Source of the DNA: Kaustia mangrovi
GTDB lineage: Bacteria; Pseudomonadota; Alphaproteobacteria; Rhizobiales; Im1
DNA length: 64,000 nucleotides
Direction: 5' to 3'
Assembly: GCF_015482775.1 (NCBI RefSeq)
Contig: NZ_CP058214.1
Location: forward strand, 124,001-188,000
The notes under the pieces are model-generated. The model was given only the letters and a program-made list of their open reading frames with translations, searched no databases and was not told the origin of the DNA. Of the stretch, positions 24,081-32,298 are shown one piece after another (position 1 is the stretch's first letter; each line of letters opens with the position of its first letter). A program made the position numbers and the translations under genes.

Positions 24081-24743
24081 TCAGTCGTCGGTCCGGTCGG
24101 CCTCCGCCCGCGAGAGGGCGTCCGCGATGACCTCCGGCGGCTGCGCGCCCATCACCGCATAGCGCCCCGCGACGATGAAGCAGGGTACGCCCGTCACGCC
24201 CATGCGCTGGGCGAGCGAGATCTCCTCGCGCACGGCGTCCTTGTCGGCGTCCGAGGCGAGTAGCTTAGAGACCCTGTCCGCATCGAGCCCGCAATCGCGT
24301 GCCGCCTGGGCGAGAACCGCCGGGTCGGAGAGATTGGCCCCCTCCAGGAAATAGAGCGAGAAGAGCCGCTCCACCACCGCGTCCTGCCGGCCGTCCTCGC
24401 CGGCCCAGCGGATCACGCGATGGGCGTTTAGCGTGTTGGGCGACCGCTCGATCCTGTCGAACGCGAAGGCGATGCCTTCCTCCGCGCCCGCCTCGCGAAC
24501 CCGGTCATAGACGCTGTCGGCCCGGTCGGCGCCGAATTTGCGCTCCAGATAGTCCCGCCGGTCCATGCCGCCCTCGGGGATGGTCGCGTCGAGCTGGAAG
24601 GGACGCCAGTGCACCTCGACCGCCGGCGCGCCGGGATCCCGGCCGGCGAGCGCCGTTTCCAGCCGCCGCTTGCCGATGAAGCACCACGGGCACATCACGT
24701 CGGAGACGACGTCGAGAGTGAGGGCGGTGTCCGAATCTGTCAT
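24081..24743 (-). CDS. DsbA-family FrnE-like oxidoreductase
   Basis: The 220-residue thioredoxin-fold protein has the active site CPWC in DVVSDVMCPWCFIGKRRLE, preceded by no signal peptide, so it is cytoplasmic. The helical insertion carries RIERSPNTLNAHRVIRWA and the cis-Pro loop is GVTGVPCFIVAGRYAVMGAQ. These are features of the FrnE/2-hydroxychromene-2-carboxylate isomerase branch of DsbA-like proteins (disulfide isomerase linked to stress resistance in other bacteria). The ATG at 24743 has GGAGG 7 bases upstream. It converges with the carboxylase gene, 9 bases apart, and follows the acyl-CoA synthetase on the same strand. Confidence 0.82.
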   Translation of the reverse strand: MTDSDTALTLDVVSDVMCPWCFIGKRRLETALAGRDPGAPAVEVHWRPFQLDATIPEGGMDRRDYLERKFGADRADSVYDRVREAGAEEGIAFAFDRIERSPNTLNAHRVIRWAGEDGRQDAVVERLFSLYFLEGANLSDPAVLAQAARDCGLDADRVSKLLASDADKDAVREEISLAQRMGVTGVPCFIVAGRYAVMGAQPPEVIADALSRAEADRTDD

Positions 24744-24771
24744 GGGTGGCCTCCCTGGCGGACGATCCGCC

Positions 24772-26325
24772 TCATGCGTCCTCGCGGGACGGGACAAGGC
24801 GCTGAAGGTCCTTGCGTCTGATCTTGCCGTTCGGATTGCGCGGCAGGGCCTTGACCGCGAAGACCGCGCGTGGGGTCTTGTAGGCCGCCAGATGCTCCGC
24901 GGCGAAGGCCATGAGGTCCTCCGGGTCGAAGCGGTCCGTGCGCGCCACCACGAAGGCGGCGACGATGGACAGGCCGGCCCGCGGACTCACCTCGCCGACC
25001 GCCACTTCCGCGACGTCGCGGTGGCGTTCCAGAACGCTTTCGACCTCGAGCGGCGAGACGCGGTAGCCGAAGGCGTTCATGAGGTCGTCATTGCGGCCTT
25101 CGAACCACAGATAACCATCCTCGTCGAAATGCGCGACATCGCCGCCGACGAACCAGTTTCCGCGATAGACGAGGGCTTCCTCGTCCGGCCGGTTCCAGTA
25201 GCCGAGCATGAGGCCCGGATCGGAGCGGTGGACGGCGATCAGGCCCGCCTCGCCCGGCGGCAGCGGATCCTCGCCGCCCTCGACGGGCAGGATGGCGACC
25301 GCGCGCCCGGGCTGCGGTTTGCCCGGCGCGCCGGGCTTCACCGGCACGGAAGGTGCGCTGGAGATATAGGTGGAGATCTCGCTCATGCCGAGCGCCTCGT
25401 AGAGCATTCGGCCGGTGGTTTCGTGCCAGTGCTCGAGAAGCGTCGCGGGAAGCGCCTCTCCGGCGGTGAGCGCATGGCGCAGCGGGGCGAGGGCGGCCGG
25501 CGTGAGGTCGCAATATTTCAGCATCTGGCGGTAGAGCGTCGGCACGGCGGCCATGATGGTCGCGCCGAAGCGGGCGACGATGCGCGGCCAGACCGCGATG
25601 TCGCGCTCGCCCGTATAGACGATCGCGGTGAGCCCGTTCGCCCAGGGGTCGAACAGGCCGACACCCAGCGTGTAGGTCCAGTTGAAGGCGCCGGCATGGA
25701 GCATGACGTCGCCGTCTTCGAAACCTTCCCAGCCCCGATACATGGGCCGCCGGCCCCAGACGGCGCGCTGGGCATGGAGCACGCCCTTGGGCGCGCCGAG
25801 CGTGCCGGAGGTGTAGATCAGGAACGCGGGATCGTCGGCGGCGGTGTCGGCATAGTCCACCGGCTCGCAGCGTGCGAGCGCGGCGATCCCTTGCGGATCG
25901 ATCAGCCGCACGTCCGACGGCAGGTCCGGCAGGGCGAGCGAACCGTCCCAGGCGATGGCCGATGCCCCGGAATCCGCGATGAGCCGGGAAACCTCCTCCG
26001 CCGACAGCATGGCGGAGGCCGGAATGGGCACGAGGCCCGCCGCATTGGCCGCGAAGAAGAGGAAGGCGTAGTCGGCGCTGTTGCCCATGCGGATGAACAG
26101 CCGCTCGCCCGGCGCGAGCCCGGCCCCCGCGAGCCCCGCCGCCATGCGCCGGATGCGCTCGTCGATGGCGGCGAACGTCCAGCGCTCGACATCCTCGCTT
26201 GTCTCGTCGATGCGGTTGACGACGATGAGCGCCGTCCGGTCGCCATGGGCGCGCGCCTGGCGGTCGAGACAATAGCGGGCAAGGTTGAAGCGTGCGGGCG
26301 GAAGGTCCGCCATGTATCCGGTCAT
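24772..26325 (-). CDS. Acyl-CoA synthetase (AMP-forming), benzoate/medium-chain-like
   Basis: The 517-residue adenylating enzyme has the P-loop-like motif LIYTSGTLGAPKGVLH (A3), MYRGWEGFEDG, YEALGMSEISTY (A5), FVGGDVAHFDEDGYLWFEGR (A7) and the C-terminal catalytic Lys in PRNPNGKIRRKDL. It activates a carboxylic acid to its CoA thioester; AGAFNWTYTLGVGLFDPWANG is reminiscent of benzoate-CoA ligase-like enzymes, but the substrate is not certain. A second in-frame ATG lies 12 bases in, at 26313. It is 28 bases upstream of the frnE-like gene and probably co-transcribed with it. Confidence 0.85.
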   Translation of the reverse strand: MTGYMADLPPARFNLARYCLDRQARAHGDRTALIVVNRIDETSEDVERWTFAAIDERIRRMAAGLAGAGLAPGERLFIRMGNSADYAFLFFAANAAGLVPIPASAMLSAEEVSRLIADSGASAIAWDGSLALPDLPSDVRLIDPQGIAALARCEPVDYADTAADDPAFLIYTSGTLGAPKGVLHAQRAVWGRRPMYRGWEGFEDGDVMLHAGAFNWTYTLGVGLFDPWANGLTAIVYTGERDIAVWPRIVARFGATIMAAVPTLYRQMLKYCDLTPAALAPLRHALTAGEALPATLLEHWHETTGRMLYEALGMSEISTYISSAPSVPVKPGAPGKPQPGRAVAILPVEGGEDPLPPGEAGLIAVHRSDPGLMLGYWNRPDEEALVYRGNWFVGGDVAHFDEDGYLWFEGRNDDLMNAFGYRVSPLEVESVLERHRDVAEVAVGEVSPRAGLSIVAAFVVARTDRFDPEDLMAFAAEHLAAYKTPRAVFAVKALPRNPNGKIRRKDLQRLVPSREDA

Positions 26326-26397
26326 GATCCCACTCTAGAGCGTGTCGTGCCCGAGCGGAACCACCGAAACCCCCGGTCTGCGCCGCTATTTGAGGGG

Positions 26398-28236
26398 TTA
26401 GCGGGACCCGTCCTCCGTGCCGATCCACCAGGTGTCGAGCTGGTAGCCGTAGAGCGGCGTCGTGTCGGGATGGGCGAGGCGCTTGCGGCGCGCGACCCAT
26501 TGGGCCGGGGCATGGAACAAAGGTACGGCATAGAAGCCGGCGCGCAGCACGCGGTCGAGCGCCCTGGTTGCGGTGACGAGCTCCCCGCGCGTGCGGGCGG
26601 CCAGGATGGCGCCGATCATGGCGTCGATGGCCGGCTCGTCGGCGCCCATATAGTTGCGCGTACCGGGCGTGTCGCGCCCCGCCGACCCCCAGTAGAACGC
26701 CTGCTCGTTGCCGGGCGAGAGCGAGTTGTACCACCGGTTGGGCACCATGTCGTAGTCATAGGCGTCGAGCCGGCTCTGAAACTGGCTCGAATCGGCCTGC
26801 CGGATCGTGGCCTCGATGCCGATGCGCCGGAGCATGCGGGCATAGGTGAGGGCGAGCCGCTCCTGCTCGTGCGTGAGGGTGAGGATCCCGAAGCGGAACG
26901 GGGCGCCCGTCTCCGCGTTCGTCAACCGGCCGTCGCGAACCGTCCAGCCGGCCTCGGCGAGCAGCGACAGCGCCGCCTTGCGGGCCTTGCGGTCGCGGCC
27001 GGAAGCGGCGCCTTCCGGCAGCCTGTAGCGGCCCGACAGGAAGGCGTCCGGAACGGCATCGGGAAAGGGCTGGAGAAGCGTGCGCTCGGCCTCGCTCGCG
27101 GGGCGCGCGAAGGAGGAGAGCTCCGAGCCCGGGAAATAGCTTTCCGTGCGCTCGTAGAGCCCGTGATAGAGCGTCGCATTGAGCCAGGTGAAGTCGAGAA
27201 GGCCGACCAGTGCCTCGCGCACGCGCACATCGGCGAAGAGCGCCCGGCGCGTATTGAAGACGAGACCGTAGAACGGGGCGGGCAGGCCGGTCCGGAATGT
27301 CTCGCGCACCACCTCGCCGCTGCGCACGGCGGGGAAGTCGTAACCGGTCGCCCAGCGGGTCGGATCGGTTTCCTCGCGAATGTCGTAGAGGCCTTTCTTG
27401 AAGGCCTCGAAGTCGGTCGCGCTGTCGCGGAAATAGCTGTAGCGGATTTCCGCGAAATTGTAGCGCCCGCGATTGACGGGCAAGTCGCGGCCCCAATAGT
27501 CGGGATCGCGGCGATAGGTGAGGGCAGAGCCCGCCTCCACATCGGCCACCACATAGGGCCCGCTGCCCACCGGCGGCTCGAGGCTCGTCAACGCGAGCCG
27601 GCCATCGTCGTAGCGGTGGCGCGGCAGGATCGGCATGAGGCCCAGTATGAGCGGCAGCTCGCGATCCTCCCCGTCCTGGAAGACGAAGGTCACGCGCCGC
27701 CCGCCCGGGCGCTCTATGCGCACCACCTTCCCGTAATACTGGCGGAGGTTCGGCTGACCGTGCTCGCGCAGCGCCTTCAGCGAGAACACCACATCGTCGA
27801 CAGTCACCGGCGTGCCGTCGGAGAAGCGTGCCTTCGGGTTCAGCGTGAAGGTCGCGCGCGAGCGGTCGTCCGGCACGTCGATGCTCTGCGCGATCAGCCC
27901 GTAGAGCGTGAAGGGCTCGTCGCGGCTGCGCGTCATGAGGCTCTCGAAGACGTAGCTGCGCAGGTCGCGCGCCGGCACGCCGCGAACGATGAACGGGTTC
28001 AGGCTGTCGAAGCTGCCGGTGACGGCGAGCCGCAGCGTGCCGCCCCGAGGCGCGTCCGGGTTCACATAGTCGAAGTGGGAGAAACCCGGCCCGTATTTCG
28101 GGGTGCCGTGCATGGCGATGGCATGGCGCGGCTCGGCCTGTGCGGCGGGCTGGGGTGCCAGGGCCGCGGCCGCCACTGCGAGCGCCGCCATGGCGGCGAG
28201 GCGCATGTGGCGAAGCGTGGCGGCAGTCTTGGCCAT
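26398..28236 (-). CDS. Extracellular solute-binding protein, family 5 (YejA-like)
   Basis: The 612-residue protein has a signal peptide (MRLAAMAALAVAAAALAP, cleavage near AQAEP) and the family 5 oligopeptide-binding fold: HGTPKYGPGFSHFDYVNPDA, then PRGGTLRLAVTGSFDSLNPF, FESLMTRSRDEPFTLYGLIA and ARFSDGTPVTVDDVVFSL. The opening matches YejA, the binding protein of the microcin C/peptide ABC importer. The permease and ATPase genes normally next to it are absent from the window, so either it is an orphan or they lie elsewhere. The start at 28236 gives the usual length; a longer frame to 28350 runs into palindromic repeat DNA. Confidence 0.85.
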   Translation of the reverse strand: MAKTAATLRHMRLAAMAALAVAAAALAPQPAAQAEPRHAIAMHGTPKYGPGFSHFDYVNPDAPRGGTLRLAVTGSFDSLNPFIVRGVPARDLRSYVFESLMTRSRDEPFTLYGLIAQSIDVPDDRSRATFTLNPKARFSDGTPVTVDDVVFSLKALREHGQPNLRQYYGKVVRIERPGGRRVTFVFQDGEDRELPLILGLMPILPRHRYDDGRLALTSLEPPVGSGPYVVADVEAGSALTYRRDPDYWGRDLPVNRGRYNFAEIRYSYFRDSATDFEAFKKGLYDIREETDPTRWATGYDFPAVRSGEVVRETFRTGLPAPFYGLVFNTRRALFADVRVREALVGLLDFTWLNATLYHGLYERTESYFPGSELSSFARPASEAERTLLQPFPDAVPDAFLSGRYRLPEGAASGRDRKARKAALSLLAEAGWTVRDGRLTNAETGAPFRFGILTLTHEQERLALTYARMLRRIGIEATIRQADSSQFQSRLDAYDYDMVPNRWYNSLSPGNEQAFYWGSAGRDTPGTRNYMGADEPAIDAMIGAILAARTRGELVTATRALDRVLRAGFYAVPLFHAPAQWVARRKRLAHPDTTPLYGYQLDTWWIGTEDGSR

Positions 28237-28255
28237 GGGATATCCGGGCCCGTCA

Positions 28256-28372
28256 GAGCTGCTCCAGAGTGCTTTCAGGAAAAGTGGAGACCACTTTTCC
28301 GGTTCGAAAGCGCGGCGATACAGGGACCTGGAGAGGCATTGAGTGAACATGAGTTCACGAAATGCGCTCTAG
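28256..28372. repeat. Intergenic repeat unit with two perfect palindromes
   Basis: Between yejA-like and hspQ lie GGAAAAGTGG-AGA-CCACTTTTCC (28278-28300, perfect 10-bp arms) and, further on, GTGAAC-ATGA-GTTCAC (28343-28358) with outer GCATT/AATGC arms (28336-28365). The edges read GCTCCAGAG and CGCTCTAG, themselves roughly complementary. The composition and the two hairpins look like a dispersed Hyphomicrobiales intergenic element. It may also act as the 3' end of the hspQ message, whose stop falls just inside it. Confidence 0.6.
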
Positions 28373-28710
28373 TGTGTGTGGCGCGCGCGCAGGCGATAGG
28401 TTCCGCTGTCGTCCTCGAACCCGTCGAAGAAATCGCCGATCTGGGGATGGCGCACCGGATCGCCGGACTCGTCGGGCAGCAGGTTCTGCTCCGACACATA
28501 GGCGATGTACTCCGTCTCCTCGTTCTCCGCCAGGAGGTGATAGAAGGGCTGGTCCCTGGAGGGACGGATGTCCTCCGGGATCGACTCCCACCATTCCTCG
28601 GTGTTGGAGAAGGTGGCGTCGACATCGAAGATCACGCCGCGAAACGGAAAATGCCGGTGCTTTACGACCTGTCCGATACGGTATTTGGCTGTTCTGTTTA
28701 TGGGGGCCAT
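28369..28710 (-). CDS. hspQ: Heat-shock protein HspQ
   Basis: The 113-residue protein matches HspQ: KYRIGQVVKHRHFPFRGVIF, then DVDATFSNTEEWWESIPEDI, QPFYHLLAENEETEYIAYVS and EQNLLPDESGDPVRHPQ. HspQ is a small cytoplasmic protein that acts as specificity-enhancing factor for Lon and, in E. coli, binds hemimethylated DNA. The start at 28710 (MAPINRTAKY) matches the usual family N-terminus; an in-frame ATG five codons earlier (28725) is possible. Neither has a clear ribosome site. The tail RLRARHTH is basic. No heat-shock promoter could be assigned with confidence. Confidence 0.92.
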   Translation of the reverse strand: MAPINRTAKYRIGQVVKHRHFPFRGVIFDVDATFSNTEEWWESIPEDIRPSRDQPFYHLLAENEETEYIAYVSEQNLLPDESGDPVRHPQIGDFFDGFEDDSGTYRLRARHTH

Positions 28711-28767
28711 GTAGAGGTCAAACATTGCGGGTCGGGTTCGTTACAGGACGCCTGCCGGATATGGCGG

Positions 28768-29820
28768 TCATGAGGCGAGCCCGTAGGCTTCGGCAAGGCC
28801 CGGATCCTTGGCGGCGACCTGGCGGGCCAGATCGACGATCACGCGGGCCTGCTTCCAGGTCGCGTCGTCCTGCATCTTGCCGTCGAGCATCACCGCGCCG
28901 GTGCCGTCGGGCATGGCCTCGATGATGCGGGCGGCGAAGCGGACCTCTTCCGGGTCCGGGCTGAAGACGCGCTTGGCGATGTCGATCTGATTGGGATGCA
29001 GCGACCAGGCGCCGACGCAGCCCATCAGGAAGGCGTTGCGGAACTGCGTCTCGCAGGCCTCCGGGTCGGAGAAATCGCCGAACGGGCCGTAGAACGGCTT
29101 GATGCCGTTGGCCGCGCAGGCATCGACCATGCGCGCGATGGTGTAGTGCCACAGATCCTGCTGGGCGAAGGCGCGCGGGGCGTCCGCCTCGTCCGACGGG
29201 TCGGCAAGCACGCCATAGGCGGGGTGGCCGCCGCCGACGCGGGTCGTCTTCATGCGCCGGGAGGCCGCGAGGTCGGCGGGGCCGAGGCTCATGCCGTGCA
29301 TGCGCGGGCTGGCGCTCGCAATGGCGCCGACATTGTTGACCCCCTCCGCCGTCTCCAGGATGGCGTGGATCATGATCGGCCGCGAGATGCCGTGGCGTGC
29401 CTCGAGCTGGGCGAGCAGCTGGTCGAGATAGTGGATGTCCCACGGACCCTCGACCTTGGGCAGCATGATCACGTCGAGCTTGTCGCCGATCTCGCCGACG
29501 AGCCCGGTAATGTCGTCGAGCACCCAGGGGCTGTTCAGGCAGTTGATGCGCGCCCACAGCCCGGTGCCGCCGAAATCGTTGGCACGGCCCATCTCGATCA
29601 GCCCGCGGCGGGCCTCGTCCTTGGCGTCCGCCGGGATCGCGTCCTCCAGATTGCCGAGCACCACGTCGACGCGGGAAATGAGGTCCGGGACCTTGGCGCG
29701 CACCTTCTCCAGATGCGGCGGCACGAAGTGGATCATGCGCTCGAGCGTCACCGGCGGCTCGGAAAAGGGCGCGGGCGCGCCGATGGCGAGCGGCTTGTAA
29801 TAGCGCGAGGGAAGCTTCAT
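28768..29820 (-). CDS. mcl: L-malyl-CoA/beta-methylmalyl-CoA lyase, HpcH/HpaI (CitE-like) family
   Basis: The 350-residue protein opens [18 protein letters not shown] and continues [60 protein letters not shown] and [20 protein letters not shown], ending with [20 protein letters not shown]. These blocks resemble the longer malyl-CoA lyases of the Chloroflexus type rather than CitE citrate lyase. The Glu and Asp metal ligands are in ETAEG and LGPAD. It would cleave malyl-CoA to acetyl-CoA and glyoxylate, or methylmalyl-CoA to propionyl-CoA and glyoxylate. It diverges from an AEC transporter gene (165-bp gap), behind which sits a CoA-transferase. Citramalyl-CoA cleavage is an alternative. Confidence 0.8.
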   Translation of the reverse strand: MKLPSRYYKPLAIGAPAPFSEPPVTLERMIHFVPPHLEKVRAKVPDLISRVDVVLGNLEDAIPADAKDEARRGLIEMGRANDFGGTGLWARINCLNSPWVLDDITGLVGEIGDKLDVIMLPKVEGPWDIHYLDQLLAQLEARHGISRPIMIHAILETAEGVNNVGAIASASPRMHGMSLGPADLAASRRMKTTRVGGGHPAYGVLADPSDEADAPRAFAQQDLWHYTIARMVDACAANGIKPFYGPFGDFSDPEACETQFRNAFLMGCVGAWSLHPNQIDIAKRVFSPDPEEVRFAARIIEAMPDGTGAVMLDGKMQDDATWKQARVIVDLARQVAAKDPGLAEAYGLAS

Positions 29821-29985
29821 CACTGGCCAGCAGTCCTCGTTTCGGGTTCGGGACAGGGCAATAGGCCAGCTCGGCGCGACACGCAAGAGGCGAGGCGTGA
29901 GAAACCGCCTTTGTTGACGTGGCGGCCCCCCGGCGTTACGAGCAGCCACGACGCCAATTCGTCATGGGGAATATCGGGGCCGTCC

Positions 29986-30942
29986 GTGGGCGCGATCATC
30001 AATCTCGCATTGCCGTTCTTCGGGCTCATCCTGCTCGGCTACATCGCCGCGCGGATGCTCGATATCGAGGAGAAGGGGCTCGCCTGGCTCAATGCGCTGG
30101 TCGTCTATCTGTGCGTGCCGGCGCTGATCTTCCAGACGGTGGCCAACGCGCCCTTCGAGAAGCTCGCCAACTGGCAGTTCATCCTGGCGACGACCCTGTC
30201 GACCTATCTCGTCTATCTCACCGCCTTCGCGGTCGCCGTCTATGTTCTCGGCCAGGAGATCTCGCGCGGGGCCATACAGGGGGCGGCGGCAAGCTACGGC
30301 AATGTGGGCTATATTGGCCTGCCGCTCTGCGTGACGGCCTTCGGGCCGGAGGCGACGGTGCCGGCCGCGCTCATCTTCTGCTTCGACAGCATCCTCCAGT
30401 TCACCGCGACACCGCTCATCGTTGCCTTCGGGGTGCGCCAGCAGAACCAGGACGTGACCATGCGGCAGGTGGGCCGGCAGATCGTGCGCACGATCTTCAC
30501 CCACCCCTTCATCGTCGCCACGCTGGCCGGCATCCTGGCATCCGCCCTGTCGCTCGACCTGCCGGGGGCCATCGACAATCTTCTGGAGATGCTGGTCGGC
30601 GGCGCGGCGCCGGCGGCGCTCTTCGCGCTCGGCGTCACCCTCGCGCTGAGGCGCTTCACGGCGATCGGCCGGGAGTTCCCGGTTCTCGTGATCCTGAAGA
30701 CGATTGTCCATCCCGTGCTCGTCTTCATCCTGGTCGGCGCCATCGCGTCGGTCGACGTGATCTGGCTCCATGTGGCGCTCCTCATGGCGGCCCTGCCGAC
30801 GGCGGCGAATGTGTTCGTGCTCGCGACCCAGTTCCGCAGCTATGTGGAAGGGGCGTCCAGCACGATCCTCGTGACAACAATCGTCGCGGCAGGCACGATC
30901 CCCGCATTGCTCTACTTGATGGAGAGCAATCTGCTGCCGTAA
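29986..30942 (+). CDS. AEC-family transporter (auxin efflux carrier superfamily)
   Basis: The 318-residue membrane protein has ten predicted helices in two five-helix halves. It begins AIINLALPFFGLILLGYIAA and contains SYGNVGYIGLPLCVTAFGPE (the Asn-containing broken helix typical of AEC proteins), then GAAPAALFALGVTLALRRF and LPTAANVFVLATQFRSYVEG in the second half. Bacterial members move dicarboxylates such as malate or malonate. The only start giving normal length is GTG at 29986, after ATCGGGGCC. Its divergent partner is a malyl-CoA lyase and it is followed 57 bases on by a CoA-transferase, so a malate-like substrate is inferred. Confidence 0.82.
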   Translation: MGAIINLALPFFGLILLGYIAARMLDIEEKGLAWLNALVVYLCVPALIFQTVANAPFEKLANWQFILATTLSTYLVYLTAFAVAVYVLGQEISRGAIQGAAASYGNVGYIGLPLCVTAFGPEATVPAALIFCFDSILQFTATPLIVAFGVRQQNQDVTMRQVGRQIVRTIFTHPFIVATLAGILASALSLDLPGAIDNLLEMLVGGAAPAALFALGVTLALRRFTAIGREFPVLVILKTIVHPVLVFILVGAIASVDVIWLHVALLMAALPTAANVFVLATQFRSYVEGASSTILVTTIVAAGTIPALLYLMESNLLP

Positions 30943-30999
30943 TTGTCCGGCTGTCTTGCCGGCGGGCAGGTCCCGCATATTCGAGAAAAGCGACACATC

Positions 31000-32133
31000 A
31001 TGAGTTCACAGCGCGTACAGCCCCTGACCGGTTTCCGGGTGCTCGACTTCACGACCCTCCTGCCGGGCCCCATGGCCGGCCTCATGCTTGCGGAGGCGGG
31101 GGCGGACGTGGTGAAGATCGAACGGCCGGGCACGGGCGAGGAGATGCGCCACTACGCGCCGCGCTGGGGCCGCGAGTCGATCAGCTTCGCCATGCTGAAC
31201 CGGGGCAAGAAGAGCCTCGCCATCGACCTGAAGGACCGCCAGGCGCTCTCGCTTCTCGAACCTCTGATCGCGGAAGCCGATATCCTGATCGAGCAGTTCC
31301 GCCCCGGCGTCATGGAGCGGCTGGGCCTCGGCTACGGCGCGGTGGCTCGCCTCAATCCGCGCATCGTCTATTGCTCGATCACGGGCTACGGCCAGGAGGG
31401 GCCGAAGGCCGACGCTGCGGGCCACGATCTCAACTATATCGGCGATGCGGGGCTTCTGGGGCTCGGCATGGGGCCGGCGGAGGCGCCCGTCGTGCCGCCG
31501 GTGCTCGCCGCCGACCTCGCGGGCGGCAGCTATCCCGCGGTCGTCAATATCCTGCTGGCGCTCTTCCAGCGCGAACGCACCGGTCACGGCACCCATCTCG
31601 ACATCGCCATGACCGACAATCTCTTCATGCTGATGAGCTGGGCGCTGGGCGAAGGCGCGGCGACCGGCCACTGGCCGGGCAATGGCGACAGCCTCCTGAC
31701 CGGCGGTTCGCCGCGCTACCAGATCTATCCGACTGCCGACGGCCGCTTCGTGGCCGCCGCGCCGCTCGAACAGAAGTTCTGGGACGCCTTCTGCCGCCTG
31801 ATCGAGCTGCCGGACCCCCTGTGCGACGACAGCCGCGATCCGCAGGCCACCATCGCGGCGGTGCGCGGGATCGTCGCCGGGCGCGATGCGGCCCACTGGC
31901 GGCGCGTCTTCTATCAGGAGGATTGCTGCTGCTCTATCGTGGCGACGCTGGAGGAGGCGGTGCGCGACGGCCACTTCCGCGCCCGCGGCCTGTTCTCCCA
32001 CATGCTGGAGAACGAGGAGGGCGAGCATGTCCCGGCCCTTCCGGTCTCCATCGCCCCGCAGTTCCGCGACGATCCGGCGCGGCCCAAATCGGCGCCGTCG
32101 CTCGGCGGGCACAATGACGAGTTCCTGAAATAG
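31000..32133 (+). CDS. CaiB/BaiF (family III) CoA-transferase
   Basis: The 377-residue protein has the family fold and motifs: VLDFTTLLPGPMAGLMLAEA, then GADVVKIERPGTGEEMRHYA, LNRGKKSLAIDLKD and PRIVYCSITGYGQEG. The catalytic Asp is about D172 in VLAADLAGGSYPAVV, followed by RERTGHGTHLDIAMTDNL. Members include formyl-CoA transferase, succinyl-CoA:malate CoA-transferase, mesaconyl-CoA isomerase and alpha-methylacyl-CoA racemase; the AADLAGG loop is racemase-like. Linkage to malyl-CoA lyase suggests activation of malate, citramalate or mesaconate, but racemase activity remains possible. An odd CCC run (EDCCCSIV) lies near the C-terminus. Palindromic repeats follow the stop. Confidence 0.82.
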   Translation: MSSQRVQPLTGFRVLDFTTLLPGPMAGLMLAEAGADVVKIERPGTGEEMRHYAPRWGRESISFAMLNRGKKSLAIDLKDRQALSLLEPLIAEADILIEQFRPGVMERLGLGYGAVARLNPRIVYCSITGYGQEGPKADAAGHDLNYIGDAGLLGLGMGPAEAPVVPPVLAADLAGGSYPAVVNILLALFQRERTGHGTHLDIAMTDNLFMLMSWALGEGAATGHWPGNGDSLLTGGSPRYQIYPTADGRFVAAAPLEQKFWDAFCRLIELPDPLCDDSRDPQATIAAVRGIVAGRDAAHWRRVFYQEDCCCSIVATLEEAVRDGHFRARGLFSHMLENEEGEHVPALPVSIAPQFRDDPARPKSAPSLGGHNDEFLK

Positions 32134-32167
32134 CAAATCCCGGTCTCGAGGCCGGCCATCTCTGGTG

Positions 32168-32296
32168 CAGATTGCGGTTAAGTTGAATCGGCATTTCTTC
32201 CCGCTCATCCCGGCGAAAGCCGGGATCTCCTGCAACACGCCTGAGATCCCGGCTTTCGCCGGGATGAGCGGTCTGTTTCAACCTGACCGCAATCTG
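32168..32296. repeat. Nested palindromes between convergent genes
   Basis: The outer arms (32168-32187 and 32277-32296) are 20-nt inverted copies with two differences. The inner arms (32204-32229 and 32243-32268) are perfect 26-nt inverted copies built on CCCGGCGAAAGCCGGG, with a 13-nt loop. The inner motif is the same class as the CCCGCGAAAGCGGG arms at 9462-9533. The element separates the CoA-transferase from otnI, which converges with it, and could act as a terminator for both. Confidence 0.8.
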
Positions 32297-32298
32297 TC

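Noticed and set aside
24565-28773. Plus-strand open frame of 1402 codons opposite four genes
   Set aside because: It spans several well-supported minus-strand genes and the intergenic repeats; no recognisable domain.
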